From: Bradyrhizobium sp. SRL28
GTDB lineage: Bacteria > Pseudomonadota > Alphaproteobacteria > Rhizobiales > Xanthobacteraceae
Direction: 5' to 3'
Assembly: GCF_018596315.1 (NCBI RefSeq)
Contig: NZ_JAHEAG010000011.1
Location: forward strand, 124,001 to 188,000
DNA: 64,000 bases
The notes beneath the pieces are model-generated. The model was not told the DNA's origin. It saw only the letters and a program-made list of their open reading frames with translations, and searched no databases. This document shows, piece by piece, positions 34,271-42,837 of the stretch (the first letter of the stretch is position 1; each line of letters starts with the position of its first letter). Made by a program: the position numbers and the translations under genes.

Positions 34271-34523
34271 CGCGGTCGCCGGCTATCCAGCCTGTCGTGA
34301 TCGAGATCGTTGACGCGCGTTAATTAAATCTAATGAGAGCAACCGGCCCGTGCGATTCTGTCCACGGGGTCGCGATTTTAAATAGTTAAATTTGCTGGGC
34401 CGGCGCCACAATCGGGACTGAGCCTTCCGGTCGACTGAAGTGGATCGGGAACGGCAGCGCAAGCACCTGCAAGGGGGTGTCCGATCCTTGGTGGCACGGA
34501 CCCAAAGCACGCTTGCCGGAGCG

Positions 34524-34916
34524 CTACGGCCGGCGCAGCTCTGCGAGAGCCTCGGCAACCACCGCGACGAGCGAAGCCATGGTGTATGGCTTCGGCAGCC
34601 ATCCGAGCGGGGCATAGGGCTCGGCGCGCCCGCGCGTGTGCGCATCGTCATGTGCGGTCGCAAAGATGCAGCGAATGGCGAAGTCCTGATACAATTGCCG
34701 TGCGGCGTCGATGCCATCGCGGGTGCTGGCGAGACGAATGTCCATCACGGCGAGCGTCGGCTGCGCCTCGCCGGCCAGCGCGACGGCTTCCTCGGCGGTC
34801 GTGGCCGGGCCGACAACCTCAAAGCCGGCTGCCGTCAGCGCGACTTCGGTTTGCATGGCTATCAGAAAATCATCCTCGACGATGAGAACGCACGGCGGGC
34901 CCTGCTTGTCTTCCAT
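34524..34916 (-). CDS. Single-domain response regulator
   Basis: 130 residues from ATG 34916 (GAAGAGG upstream); an ATG at 35003, 12 bp after the kinase stop, would add 29 Arg/Pro-rich residues. The receiver domain has VLIVEDDFLIAMQTE, the phospho-acceptor Asp in LAVMDIRL, IFATAHDD and the PKPY lysine. This type, without an output domain, partners HWE/HisKA_2 kinases, and the kinase gene lies directly upstream in the same direction. The output target is not encoded nearby. Confidence 0.85.
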   Translation of the reverse strand: MEDKQGPPCVLIVEDDFLIAMQTEVALTAAGFEVVGPATTAEEAVALAGEAQPTLAVMDIRLASTRDGIDAARQLYQDFAIRCIFATAHDDAHTRGRAEPYAPLGWLPKPYTMASLVAVVAEALAELRRP

Positions 34917-35014
34917 CCGTCGGGCCTCTTCGGCAGGCAGCGGCGGGTTCCGGTCCGGTTCGGACCGCGACGCGAAATGCCTTGCGCTGCGCTGAGGCGT
35001 CATCGATCCCCGCT

Positions 35015-37357
35015 CTAGATTTTCGCGGCGGGGAACTCGAGGCACGCCCGCGAGGGGTTTTTCGTGACGCAAAACGTTCCGCGCAGCTGGCGCGCGAGGC
35101 CGAGTACGAGTTGGAGTCCGGACGAGGTCTTGCGCACCTCCTCCAGGTCGAACCCCTCCCCGTCATCCTCGACGCAGAGCGCCAACCGTCCGTCCTGATC
35201 GGTCAGGCTGACCCGGACGCCCTGCCTCGCATGATCCTTGACGCCGTGCTTCACGGCGTTTGTCAGCAGCTCGTTCAATATCAGTGCAAGCGGCATCGCG
35301 ATATCATTGGAAAGCACGCCCTGCGCAGCACCACATTCAATTCGCGCATCCGGCGGCAGCAATTGCCGGATGGTTTCACAGACCGCCGGCAAAAATTCTT
35401 CCGCCGCGAACCGGCTCGTATCGCTGCGGCCGTACAGTACACGCTGCGCCGCCGCCATGGCCGCGATCCGCGCGCTGGCTTCGTTCAGGACTTTCCGCGC
35501 CTCGTCGCTGTGCGCGGTTCTTGCCGCAGAAAACAGCAGCGACTGCAGCATCTGCATGTTGTTCTTGGTGCGATGATTGAGTTCATCGAGCAGAAGCCGC
35601 TGCTGGGTTTCCGCCTGCCGCCGCTCGCTGATATCCACCAGCATGTTGATGGCGCCGTTGATCCTGCCGGAAGAGTCCCGCAACGGCGTCGGGAACGGAA
35701 TGAAGGGAACCCGCGTCCCGTCCGGCCGCTCCGCGACCGCTTCGGCGCCACGCACGGCACGCCCTTCCTTGAGCGCCACCGCCATCGGGCACTGATCGTG
35801 CGGGAGCGGCGTGCCGTCCGGCATGAACAGCTTCCACGTGACACACCATTCGTCGGTGCCGAGCGCCGGCGTCCGGCCGGAGAATTCGACGGCCGCCTCG
35901 TTGAAGTAGGTTATTTTCCCCTGCGCGTCGGTCGTGTAAATCGCGGCCGGAATCGCCGCGAGCAATTCGGTGAGACGCTGCTCGCTCTCCCGGAGCCGGC
36001 GTTCGGCTTCCTTGCGATCGGTGATGTCGCGGGCGATCTTCGATGCGCCGATGATATGTCCCGCGCCGTCGCGCACGGGCGAGACAGTCAGCGAAATGTC
36101 CAGAAGGCGACCGTCCTTCCGCCGGCGAACGGTTTCATAATGGTGGATGCGCTCGCCGCTCCGTATGCGCGCGAGGATCCCGGGCTCCTCGTCTTCGCGG
36201 CCCGGCGGAAAAAGAATTGTCACGGGCTTGCCGATGGCCTCGCCGGCGGTATAGCCGAACAGCCGCTCGGCGCCCGGATTCCAGGTCCGGATGATCCCGT
36301 CCAGATTCTTGCTGATGATCGCATCGTCGGAAGATTCCACGATGGACACGAGCTGCTGCGCACGCTCTTCGGCGGCGCTGCGCGCCTGTTCCGCCCTTAA
36401 TCTCGCGATGCCGAAGCCGAGTTGCCGCGCGAGCGTCAGCGCGACGTCGATCTCCGGTTCGGTGAAGTGATGCGGCCTGGCGTAATAGGCCATGAATTTT
36501 CCGGCGAGCCGGCCGCCGATCATAATCGGAATGAAAGCGACCGCCGCGATATGTTCTCGCGCAATCGTTTCCTTGAGCGCGACCGAAAGCGCTGAAACGC
36601 CGATATCCTCGAAGTAGACCGGACGCGGATTTCTTTCGTCCCTGTCCCATGGCGAATGGCCTTCGACGGCCTTCCGATAGTCGTCCGACAGGCCCCGCCA
36701 CCCGACGAAACGCATCACGTCGCTGTCGTCAAACAGCAGGATGGAGGCGCGCTCGCAAACGAGCGCGGCGAGGACGGCATCCAGGCCGGCGTCGTAAACG
36801 TCAGGAAGCGAGGTGGCGTACTGGAGATTTTCGGAGAACCGGAACAGTGCCGCCTGCTCTTCACTGCGGCGTGCCAGCGCCTGTTCGGTCTCCTTGCGGG
36901 CGCTGATGTCATGCTGAACGCGCACCGCGTAAAGGAAATTTCCCGACGCATCGCGAACGCTCGAGGACGTCACCTCCGCCCAGAAGTATGAGCCGTCCTT
37001 GCGCGCGAGACGCTTTTCGATGGTGTAGCGATCGATTTCGCCGGCGACCTGCCGCCTGAACTGCGCAAGATCCTGCGCGACGTCCTGCGGCGCGGTCTCG
37101 TCAAAGATGGAGCGGCCAAGCAGGTCGGCAGCTTCCTGTCCCGTCAGCTCGCAGACCTTCTGGTTGACGCGCAGCATGCGCCCGGCCTGATCGATCTCGG
37201 CGATGCCCACGCCGACGTGTTCGTAGGTGATAGCCAGCCTGTCTTCGTGCGCCGGCAATCGTTCTTCGCGAGGCACTAGGGCGATATCCGGGGTGGCGGA
37301 CAGGCCTGGCTGGGCGAGAGTCTTGGCCGTCCGTTGCTGGATGTTCATTCCCGCCAT
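35015..37357 (-). CDS. Multi-PAS/GAF HisKA_2 sensor histidine kinase
   Basis: 780 residues, no membrane segment. The order is PAS-PAC (about 45-165), GAF (about 180-320), PAS-PAC (about 335-460), PAS-PAC (about 460-580), then a HisKA_2 dimerisation domain with phospho-acceptor His595 in LNHRTKNNMQMLQSLL. The ATPase domain has LALILNELLTNAVKHG and DDGEGFD. HisKA_2 kinases often act in light, redox or general-stress signalling with lone receivers. The receiver gene follows 100-odd bp downstream. Three sensing modules suggest several inputs. Confidence 0.92.
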   Translation of the reverse strand: MAGMNIQQRTAKTLAQPGLSATPDIALVPREERLPAHEDRLAITYEHVGVGIAEIDQAGRMLRVNQKVCELTGQEAADLLGRSIFDETAPQDVAQDLAQFRRQVAGEIDRYTIEKRLARKDGSYFWAEVTSSSVRDASGNFLYAVRVQHDISARKETEQALARRSEEQAALFRFSENLQYATSLPDVYDAGLDAVLAALVCERASILLFDDSDVMRFVGWRGLSDDYRKAVEGHSPWDRDERNPRPVYFEDIGVSALSVALKETIAREHIAAVAFIPIMIGGRLAGKFMAYYARPHHFTEPEIDVALTLARQLGFGIARLRAEQARSAAEERAQQLVSIVESSDDAIISKNLDGIIRTWNPGAERLFGYTAGEAIGKPVTILFPPGREDEEPGILARIRSGERIHHYETVRRRKDGRLLDISLTVSPVRDGAGHIIGASKIARDITDRKEAERRLRESEQRLTELLAAIPAAIYTTDAQGKITYFNEAAVEFSGRTPALGTDEWCVTWKLFMPDGTPLPHDQCPMAVALKEGRAVRGAEAVAERPDGTRVPFIPFPTPLRDSSGRINGAINMLVDISERRQAETQQRLLLDELNHRTKNNMQMLQSLLFSAARTAHSDEARKVLNEASARIAAMAAAQRVLYGRSDTSRFAAEEFLPAVCETIRQLLPPDARIECGAAQGVLSNDIAMPLALILNELLTNAVKHGVKDHARQGVRVSLTDQDGRLALCVEDDGEGFDLEEVRKTSSGLQLVLGLARQLRGTFCVTKNPSRACLEFPAAKI

Positions 37358-37546
37358 CTCTGCCCCAAGGGCAAATTTTGTGTCACGCGATACTCGGCAT
37401 CAGCAATGCAAGATTAGCAAAATACCGCTGAGCCTAACCTTGCATAAGTCCGGCAAGAGAAAATTGTTCCTCGCGACGGCTGGAGCTCGAAATGTCCGTT
37501 TTCTTGCGCGCCTCGCTCCCTGCAGGATGAAGCGCAGGATTGATCG

Positions 37547-37942
37547 CTAGCAGCCCCGGCAGATCCCCGTGAATGAGCTCACCTCCGGTCGCCCCCGTCG
37601 CCCAACCGGCGGCCTTCGCGGGTAAGCCTTACGCGCGCTGATGATCCGTTGCGAGGCGCCTGGATAGGGCGACGGCGCGACGCGTGCGCGCGGCGCATCG
37701 ACCGAGCCGTAGGAGGTGGGCGGCGTCGGAGGGTTGGCACGGAGCGGCGGGATACTCGCGGCGTTGCCGATACCGCTGGGATCGGAGAGTGCCCTGGGAT
37801 TGGCCGGGCCGAACGGCACGCCCGATATCGACGAATTGCCGGCGCCGGCCGAGCCAGCCGGCGGCGTGAGTTGTGCGAATGCCGTTGCGGGGGCGATAAG
37901 GCCGAGCGCCACCAAGAGAACAAGTGCCGGATTACGGGACAT
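37547..37942 (-). CDS. Secreted proline-rich hypothetical protein
   Basis: 131 residues: a signal peptide (MSRNPALVLLVALGLIAPATAFAQ) and a proline/glycine/serine-rich, probably disordered mature part (LTPPAGSAGAGNSSISGVPFG, PPLRANPPTPPTSYG), ending in two cysteines (ICRGC). No domain recognised. Such short exported Pro-rich proteins are frequent in Bradyrhizobium. Transcribed toward the kinase/receiver pair end, but separated from them. Confidence 0.6.
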   Translation of the reverse strand: MSRNPALVLLVALGLIAPATAFAQLTPPAGSAGAGNSSISGVPFGPANPRALSDPSGIGNAASIPPLRANPPTPPTSYGSVDAPRARVAPSPYPGASQRIISARKAYPRRPPVGRRGRPEVSSFTGICRGC

Positions 37943-38099
37943 CGGGATCTCTCTCCAGGAGGCACTACATCCAACGATCAGGTAGGGCGCGGGTTCCCTT
38001 GCTTCCGGATGGGTCGGTTTTTCCTGTTGCTACGGAGTAGGCGTCGGGAAGAGAATCAGACTTATTCATGGCGCGATCACGTTTTGAGATTCCGGCGGA

Positions 38100-38345
38100 A
38101 TGAACCAGCCTGATATCCTCGATTCCGATATCCACGCCCTGCAGCAGTGGCTGCGCGCTGCCTGGCAGCAGCTCGGCGATCCCTCCCTCACCACCTTCAC
38201 CCGGCGCGAGTTGCGCAACCAGATGAAGCAGTGCAGCGCCGACCTGCGGGAGCGACTGCAGATGGCGGCCGAACAACAGTCCGATCCGGTCCAGCAACCG
38301 GTCCCGGCCTACTCCCGGCCAGAGCTGCGCATCCTGTCATGGTGA
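38100..38345 (+). CDS. Hypothetical protein, 81 residues
   Basis: A helical, polar protein (ALQQWLRAAWQQLGDP...RELRNQMKQCSADLRERLQMAAEQQ) with a proline-containing tail (SRPELRILSW). No signal or membrane segment. It ends 9 bp inside the convergent membrane-protein gene. Family unknown. Confidence 0.6.
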   Translation: MNQPDILDSDIHALQQWLRAAWQQLGDPSLTTFTRRELRNQMKQCSADLRERLQMAAEQQSDPVQQPVPAYSRPELRILSW

Positions 38346-38741
38346 CGGAACAAGGTCAGGCGCCTGCCGCTCCGCCGCCAGCCACGAACAGACCGCCGAC
38401 GGCACCGCGCCGATAAGGCCGAACAGCAGGACATCCGGCCCGTGGACGAAGCCCATCCAGAACGTTGCTGCCAGCGGCAGGTAGCTGATCGCGTAGCCGA
38501 ACAGCGCCGTGAGCGCGATGCGGTACGAGACATTGCGCCTTGCCAGCGCATGGTCAAACCACGCGGCCAATAGCGCGGGGATCAACCCCACCAGATATAT
38601 CGTCGGCAGCATCATGACTTGGGCGACATCGAACGTGTTCGGGCTGCCCGCAAGCCAATTGGCAATCTGCAGCATCACCCAGAACGCGACGACGAAGCCG
38701 AGCGGCGGCGCTATGGCGGCAAAGATGAGAAGGCGTTTCAT
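38337..38741 (-). CDS. Small four-helix membrane protein
   Basis: 134 residues with four hydrophobic helices (FAAIAPPLGFVVAFWVML, MMLPTIYLVGLIPALLAAW, ALTALFGYAISYLPLAATFWM, LLFGLIGAVPSAVCSWL). It resembles the DUF5413-type inner-membrane proteins of Bradyrhizobium; function unknown. Convergent with the preceding gene. Confidence 0.65.
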   Translation of the reverse strand: MKRLLIFAAIAPPLGFVVAFWVMLQIANWLAGSPNTFDVAQVMMLPTIYLVGLIPALLAAWFDHALARRNVSYRIALTALFGYAISYLPLAATFWMGFVHGPDVLLFGLIGAVPSAVCSWLAAERQAPDLVPSP

Positions 38742-39088
38742 GCTGGTCGTCCGTGGTTGCTGATTGGCCCGAACCGTAGCGCCGCGTCGTTCGCTGCCGA
38801 TGTGACGCCACTCACGCTGGCCGGTGCCGCCGCTCCGGCCTATGTTCGGATGCGCATTGGGGAAGTCTGGAAAGAAGCCCTCGACGAGCCGCAGTGGGTG
38901 GACCGGCTGCGCCAGCTACAACCGATCCGCTTCTGCCAGACGAGGCCGCGCCCTACCCGAGCCACCTGAGCAAGAGCTAGCTGCCCGGTCCGCCCTGTTG
39001 ATAACCCCAAAGCCCCGGGGCCAGCGTCGAAACAGGCCGCCATGGTGTGCTATCGGCATACCGGCCTGATTAACGACGGAAAGAACAT
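38742..39088. other. Intergenic region
   Basis: 347 bp. One frame at 38850-38969 (+) reads MRIGEVWKEALDEPQWVDRLRQLQPIR, which looks protein-like, but it has no ribosome binding site and no relatives I recognise. Otherwise empty apart from the promoter of the formyltransferase-like gene. Confidence 0.3.
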
Positions 39089-39685
39089 ATGCGGATCACC
39101 CTGGTCGGTTCCCGCCATTTCGGCGTAACGACATTCAACACGCTGCGCCAACACGGCGTCGATATCGTCCGCGTTGTCGTCCACGATGGCGAGGACCGGC
39201 TTGCCGCCACTGCGCACGCCGCCGGGATCGAGGTCGTCGTGCAGGCCGATCCGAAACGCGTGGCCGCCCCGGAAGTCGCGCCCAATACCGACCTGATCGT
39301 GACCGCCCACAGCCATGCCCGCGTGACCCGGGAAGCACTGGCTACCGCCAAACTCGGCGGCATCGGCTATCACCCCTCGCTCCTGCCCCGGCATCGCGGC
39401 CTTGCGGCGGTGGAATGGACCATCAAGGAAGGCGATCCGATCGCCGGCGGCACCGTCTACCACCTCGCCGACCGCATGGATGCCGGCGCCATCGCCGCGC
39501 AAGAGTGGGTATTCGTCAGGAAGGGAGAGACCGCGCGCGAGCTCTGGGAACGCGCGCTGGCTCCGCTCGGCCAGAAACTGCTCGCTGACGTCATCTTTCA
39601 CGCCAAGACCCACAACAACCTCCCTGCCACGCCGCAGGAGGAGGAGTTCGCCACCCAAGCGCCGAGCCTGGACGCGAAACACTGA
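39089..39685 (+). CDS. Formyltransferase-fold protein (10-formyl-THF hydrolase type)
   Basis: 198 residues covering only the formyltransferase catalytic fold. The motif reads GIGYHPSLLPRHRG with His106-type residue kept, and the third catalytic residue is present in RMDAGAIAAQ. The asparagine of methionyl-tRNA and GAR formyltransferases (N-x-H) is replaced by glycine. The YHPSLLPRHRG form is closest to the hydrolase domain of 10-formyltetrahydrofolate dehydrogenase, which also lacks that asparagine. It lacks the C-terminal tRNA-binding domain of Fmt. The reaction cannot be fixed: formyl transfer to a sugar/amine, or formyl-THF hydrolysis. Confidence 0.8.
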   Translation: MRITLVGSRHFGVTTFNTLRQHGVDIVRVVVHDGEDRLAATAHAAGIEVVVQADPKRVAAPEVAPNTDLIVTAHSHARVTREALATAKLGGIGYHPSLLPRHRGLAAVEWTIKEGDPIAGGTVYHLADRMDAGAIAAQEWVFVRKGETARELWERALAPLGQKLLADVIFHAKTHNNLPATPQEEEFATQAPSLDAKH

Positions 39686-39887
39686 ACGTTACCTGGATAC
39701 CTCTACAGCGGTTTTGGTACGGAATCAGTGGCGAAATCGCAGCTTTTTTCGTTCCCTGCCCGGAACCAGATTCACCTTGATGTGTTTGAAATCCCGGGAA
39801 CATTCCTCCGTGTTGCGTCGCACCCAAGTTTGGACACATTGTGACCGGATAAGGCGCGTCATCACACACATCTCAAGGATTTGATCC

Positions 39888-40241
39888 ATGCGCGCCAATC
39901 GCATCAGCGACATTTTGTTTGCTTCGTTTCTTGCCTCCGCCGCGACCTTGGCCGCAGCTCCGGCCTCCGCCCAGTCGCCCTATGACGGCCTTTGGCAGGT
40001 TACCGTTGTCACAAAAACGGGCAGTTGCGATGCGCAGACTACCTCCACCGTGAACGTCGCCGACGGCAAGATTTCGGGCGGTCCGGTTTCCGGCAGCGTC
40101 GGCAGCGGGGGACTTGTGCGAGTCTCGATCAATGGTGCATATGCGAACGGTCAACTCAGTGGCAACTCCGGATCGGGGAAATGGAATGGGGCTTCAGCTG
40201 GTGTCGCGTGCAGCGGTCGATGGGAAGCATCCCGTCAGTAA
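39888..40241 (+). CDS. Secreted glycine/serine-rich protein
   Basis: 117 residues with a clear signal peptide (to PASAQ) and a beta-rich mature domain (YDGLWQVTVVTKTGSCDAQ, VSGSVGSGGLVRVSINGAY, SGKWNGASAGVACSGRW) with two cysteines. This type often appears in tandem with similar exported proteins. The next gene encodes a protein of similar design (GNWSGNG, GTWSETS), suggesting an old duplication. Confidence 0.75.
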   Translation: MRANRISDILFASFLASAATLAAAPASAQSPYDGLWQVTVVTKTGSCDAQTTSTVNVADGKISGGPVSGSVGSGGLVRVSINGAYANGQLSGNSGSGKWNGASAGVACSGRWEASRQ

Positions 40242-40740
40242 GGCAAGCCAGACTTCAGAATTTTTCGCCAAAGCGCGGCGGCTGACATTTGCAGCCGTCG
40301 CGTTTTTTTTGACGATCGTTGCCGCGTCGACCAGCCACGCCCAGTCAAGCACCTTCGCCGGCATGGCCGGTAACTGGTCCGGCAACGGCACCGTGACCCT
40401 CGACGACGGCTCCAGCGAGCGCATCCGCTGCCGCGCGACCTACAAGGTCGGCGGGCCCAGCATGGAGATGGTTCTCACCTGCGCCAGCGACGCCTATAGG
40501 TTCAATCTGCAGGCCGCGGTTATCGCCCAGGGCGGCGAAGTCACCGGTACCTGGAGCGAGACCAGCCGCAATGTCGGCGGCAGCATCCAGGGCCACGGCG
40601 CCGGCGGCAGCTTCCAGATCATCGCCCAGGCGGCCGGTTTCAACTCCAGCATTTCGTTGAAGACGACCGGCAACAAGCAGGCGATCGCCATGAGGGCCGA
40701 CAGCCAGTTCAGGGCCGCCAATATTTTGCTGTCGAAGTAG
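40186..40740 (+). CDS. Secreted beta-rich hypothetical protein
   Basis: 184 residues from ATG 40186, which overlaps the upstream gene by 56 bp. The signal peptide core (RRLTFAAVAFFLTIVAASTSHAQ) starts about 30 residues later, so the real start may be a downstream non-ATG codon. The mature part has alternating polar/hydrophobic strands (MAGNWSGNGTVTLDDGSSERIRCRATY, VTGTWSETSRNVGGSIQGHG) and two cysteines. Widespread in Bradyrhizobium, function unknown. Confidence 0.65.
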   Translation: MGLQLVSRAAVDGKHPVSKASQTSEFFAKARRLTFAAVAFFLTIVAASTSHAQSSTFAGMAGNWSGNGTVTLDDGSSERIRCRATYKVGGPSMEMVLTCASDAYRFNLQAAVIAQGGEVTGTWSETSRNVGGSIQGHGAGGSFQIIAQAAGFNSSISLKTTGNKQAIAMRADSQFRAANILLSK

Positions 40741-40750
40741 GCCAGCGTTG

Positions 40751-40787
40751 TCGTACCCCGCGAAAGCGGGGTACCCAGTACGCCGCG
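40751..40787. repeat. REP-like palindromic repeat, copy 1
   Basis: TACCCCGC-GAAA-GCGGGGTA hairpin followed by CCAGTACGCCGCG. The same element in the other orientation lies at 63031-63069. This is a dispersed intergenic repeat typical of Bradyrhizobium chromosomes. Confidence 0.7.
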
Positions 40788-40932
40788 CCCTGGCGTTTAA
40801 GTCATAACATCTCTGGAATACTGGAGCCGCCTTCGCTCGTTGAGCTACGGCGGACAAGTCGCCCGCCGGAGCCTGTCATTGGGCGCGCATTCGCGCGACC
40901 CGTTGGCGGGTGATGACAGTTGTGCCGTTGCA

Positions 40933-41133
40933 CTAACTCGTCTTCGGCTTCTCGAGCTTCGCAGCGGTCTCCTTGATCGTCTTTGCGATCAATAAAGCCT
41001 GCTCCTTGTTGAACGCAAAATCCTGAACGCCCCGTTGTGTGGTCAGCGACAGCACCATGATGTCGGGCTGGTGCTCGGGCCAGCCGGTTGCGAAGGCGGT
41101 GACGAAGTCTGCAGAGGTCGATCGAGTGGTCAT
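40933..41133 (-). CDS. Hypothetical protein, 66 residues
   Basis: Short mixed alpha/beta protein (DIMVLSLTTQRGVQDFAFNKEQALLIAKTIKETAAKLEK). It starts from ATG 41133 and lies 87 bp downstream of the RidA gene on the same strand, so it may be co-transcribed with it. No motif recognised. Confidence 0.6.
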   Translation of the reverse strand: MTTRSTSADFVTAFATGWPEHQPDIMVLSLTTQRGVQDFAFNKEQALLIAKTIKETAAKLEKPKTS

Positions 41134-41220
41134 TGGCTGACGATATCCTTTTGTCTTTGCCGGCGCGCTTGTTGAAGCAGGCAGCGCCTGGCGCTTGTGA
41201 TGACAGTTACGCCCTGGCAG

Positions 41221-41625
41221 TTAGGCCTTGGGCACGAAGGCCGTAACTTCGATTTCGACTTTCGCCCGCACGTCGACCAGCCCGTCGATGTAGAGCAGCG
41301 TCGAAGGCGGGAAATTGCGCCCGAGTGTTTCCTTCCAGGCTGCACCGATGCCGGGACCTGCGGCTTCGTATTCGCTGCGGCTGGTCAGGTACCAGGTCAG
41401 GCGGACGATGTGCTCGGGCCCCGCGCCGGCTTCTCCAAGCAGCTTGACGATGCGCTTCAGCGCCGTGCCGACCTGGGCGGCCATGTCAGGGGCATAATCG
41501 CCCTTCTCGTCGCCGCCGGTCTGACCGGCCAGCACGATCCATTTGCCGGAAGCGTCGACCTCGACACCGTGCGAGAAGCCACGGGGTTTCGACCATTCGG
41601 CCGGTTGCAAGATACGCATGCGCAA
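41221..41625 (-). CDS. RidA/YjgF-family protein
   Basis: 134 residues. The YjgF fold is recognisable (WIVLAGQTGGDEKGDYAPDMAAQVGTALKRIVKLLGEAGAGPEHIVRLTWYLTSRSEYEAA), and the C-terminus carries the subunit-interface STLLYIDGLVDVRAKVEIEVTAFVP. The canonical RidA active-site arginine (in a CR/R near residue 105) is replaced in this stretch, placing it outside the Rid1 group. Members deaminate reactive enamines or have unknown roles. Next gene downstream is the 66-residue protein. Confidence 0.85.
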   Translation of the reverse strand: MRMRILQPAEWSKPRGFSHGVEVDASGKWIVLAGQTGGDEKGDYAPDMAAQVGTALKRIVKLLGEAGAGPEHIVRLTWYLTSRSEYEAAGPGIGAAWKETLGRNFPPSTLLYIDGLVDVRAKVEIEVTAFVPKA

Positions 41626-41781
41626 GTTCCTCCTTGAGACCGTCGCTCCTTAGCACTGAACGGGCAGCCGCTCCCACAGCGAAATTGCGACGCCGCGCAT
41701 CGCTGCCCCGCCGCATATGCGCATTGCAAATTGTGGCGCGCTCGCCGATACCGGCCTGCCCCAACCCCTCAAGCTTCCCGA

Positions 41782-42660
41782 ATGGACCGCACACAATCCA
41801 AAACCCTGGCCGCGCTGTGGATGGCCGGCTGGCTCTCCCTGATGCTGATCATCGCGGTCGCCGGACGCGAGGCGGCGCGCGAGATCAACGTGTTCCAGCT
41901 CATGGAGATGCGTTCGATCCTCGGCTTCCTGATGCTGTACCCGCTGATCCGCGCCAGCGGCGGATTTGGCATGATGAAGACGACGCGGCTGCCGCAGCAC
42001 GTGGCGCGCAACCTCATCCATTACGGCGCGCAACTCGGCTGGTTCTTTGCGCTGACGCTGATCCCGATTGGCCAGGTGGTGGCCATCGAATTCACGATGC
42101 CGATCTGGACCGCGATCCTGGCCGCGACCTTCCTCGGCGAGCGCATGACCATCTGGAAGATCGCGGCGATCGTGCTCGGGATCGTCGGCGTCGTCGTGAT
42201 CGTTCGCCCCGCCACCAGCGAGGTCGATCCGGGCCAGTTGATCGCGCTGGCGGCGGCCGTCGGGTTCGGCGTGTCGGTCGCGATGGTCAAGTCGCTTACC
42301 CGCACCGAGCAGACGCTCTCGATCATGTTCTGGATGCTGGTGATTCAATCGGCGGCTGGTTTGCTGCCCGCACTCTACGTCTGGACGTGGCCGCCAACCT
42401 ATCTCTGGGGCTGGGTCGTGGTGATCGCGTTTTGCGGCACGTTCTCCCACTACTGCATGGCGCGCGCGATGCTGCATGCGGATGCCACCGTGGTGATCCC
42501 GATGGATTTTCTGCGGGTTCCGCTCAGCGCCGCCGCCGGCTGGCTGATCTATTCGGAACGGCTGGACCTGTTCACCGTGCTCGGCGCCGTGCTCATCCTC
42601 ACCGGAAATCTGTTGAACCTGAAACCGAATCCTTCGACTAAGGCGCCCGCCCAAAGCTGA
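41782..42660 (+). CDS. EamA-family (DMT) transporter
   Basis: 292 residues from ATG 41782, about ten membrane helices in two EamA halves (VFQLMEMRSILGFLMLYPL..., then GWVVVIAFCGTFSHYCMARAML). An inner-membrane metabolite exporter; the substrate is unknown. The open frame extends 17 codons upstream without a ribosome binding site. A CRP-like palindrome follows 16 bp after the stop and belongs to the next gene. Confidence 0.87.
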   Translation: MDRTQSKTLAALWMAGWLSLMLIIAVAGREAAREINVFQLMEMRSILGFLMLYPLIRASGGFGMMKTTRLPQHVARNLIHYGAQLGWFFALTLIPIGQVVAIEFTMPIWTAILAATFLGERMTIWKIAAIVLGIVGVVVIVRPATSEVDPGQLIALAAAVGFGVSVAMVKSLTRTEQTLSIMFWMLVIQSAAGLLPALYVWTWPPTYLWGWVVVIAFCGTFSHYCMARAMLHADATVVIPMDFLRVPLSAAAGWLIYSERLDLFTVLGAVLILTGNLLNLKPNPSTKAPAQS

Positions 42661-42676
42661 ATTTTATTTGCCTGGC

Positions 42677-42691
42677 TGTGATCTAGATCAC
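42677..42691. promoter_or_regulatory. CRP/FNR-type palindrome
   Basis: TGTGATCTAGATCAC is a near-perfect TGTGA-N6-TCAC(A) site of the CRP/FNR superfamily, 146 bp upstream of the caspase-like gene. Whether it serves that gene or is fortuitous cannot be told from sequence. Confidence 0.5.
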
Positions 42692-42837
42692 GCTAAGACG
42701 CGTGTCGCGAGGGTAACGGATGGTCCCGGATTTGGTTGTTCGCCCGCTTTTTTGTGGTGCGAAGCAGGCGATTCTTTGTAAGGTCCAGCCAGCGTTACCA
42801 CCAAAGCCTTTTTGTCGATTCTGCAGGGGGATTTCCT

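Noticed and set aside
34982..36400. 472-codon open frame on the + strand
   Set aside because: Antisense to the HisKA_2 kinase, which has clear PAS and kinase motifs.
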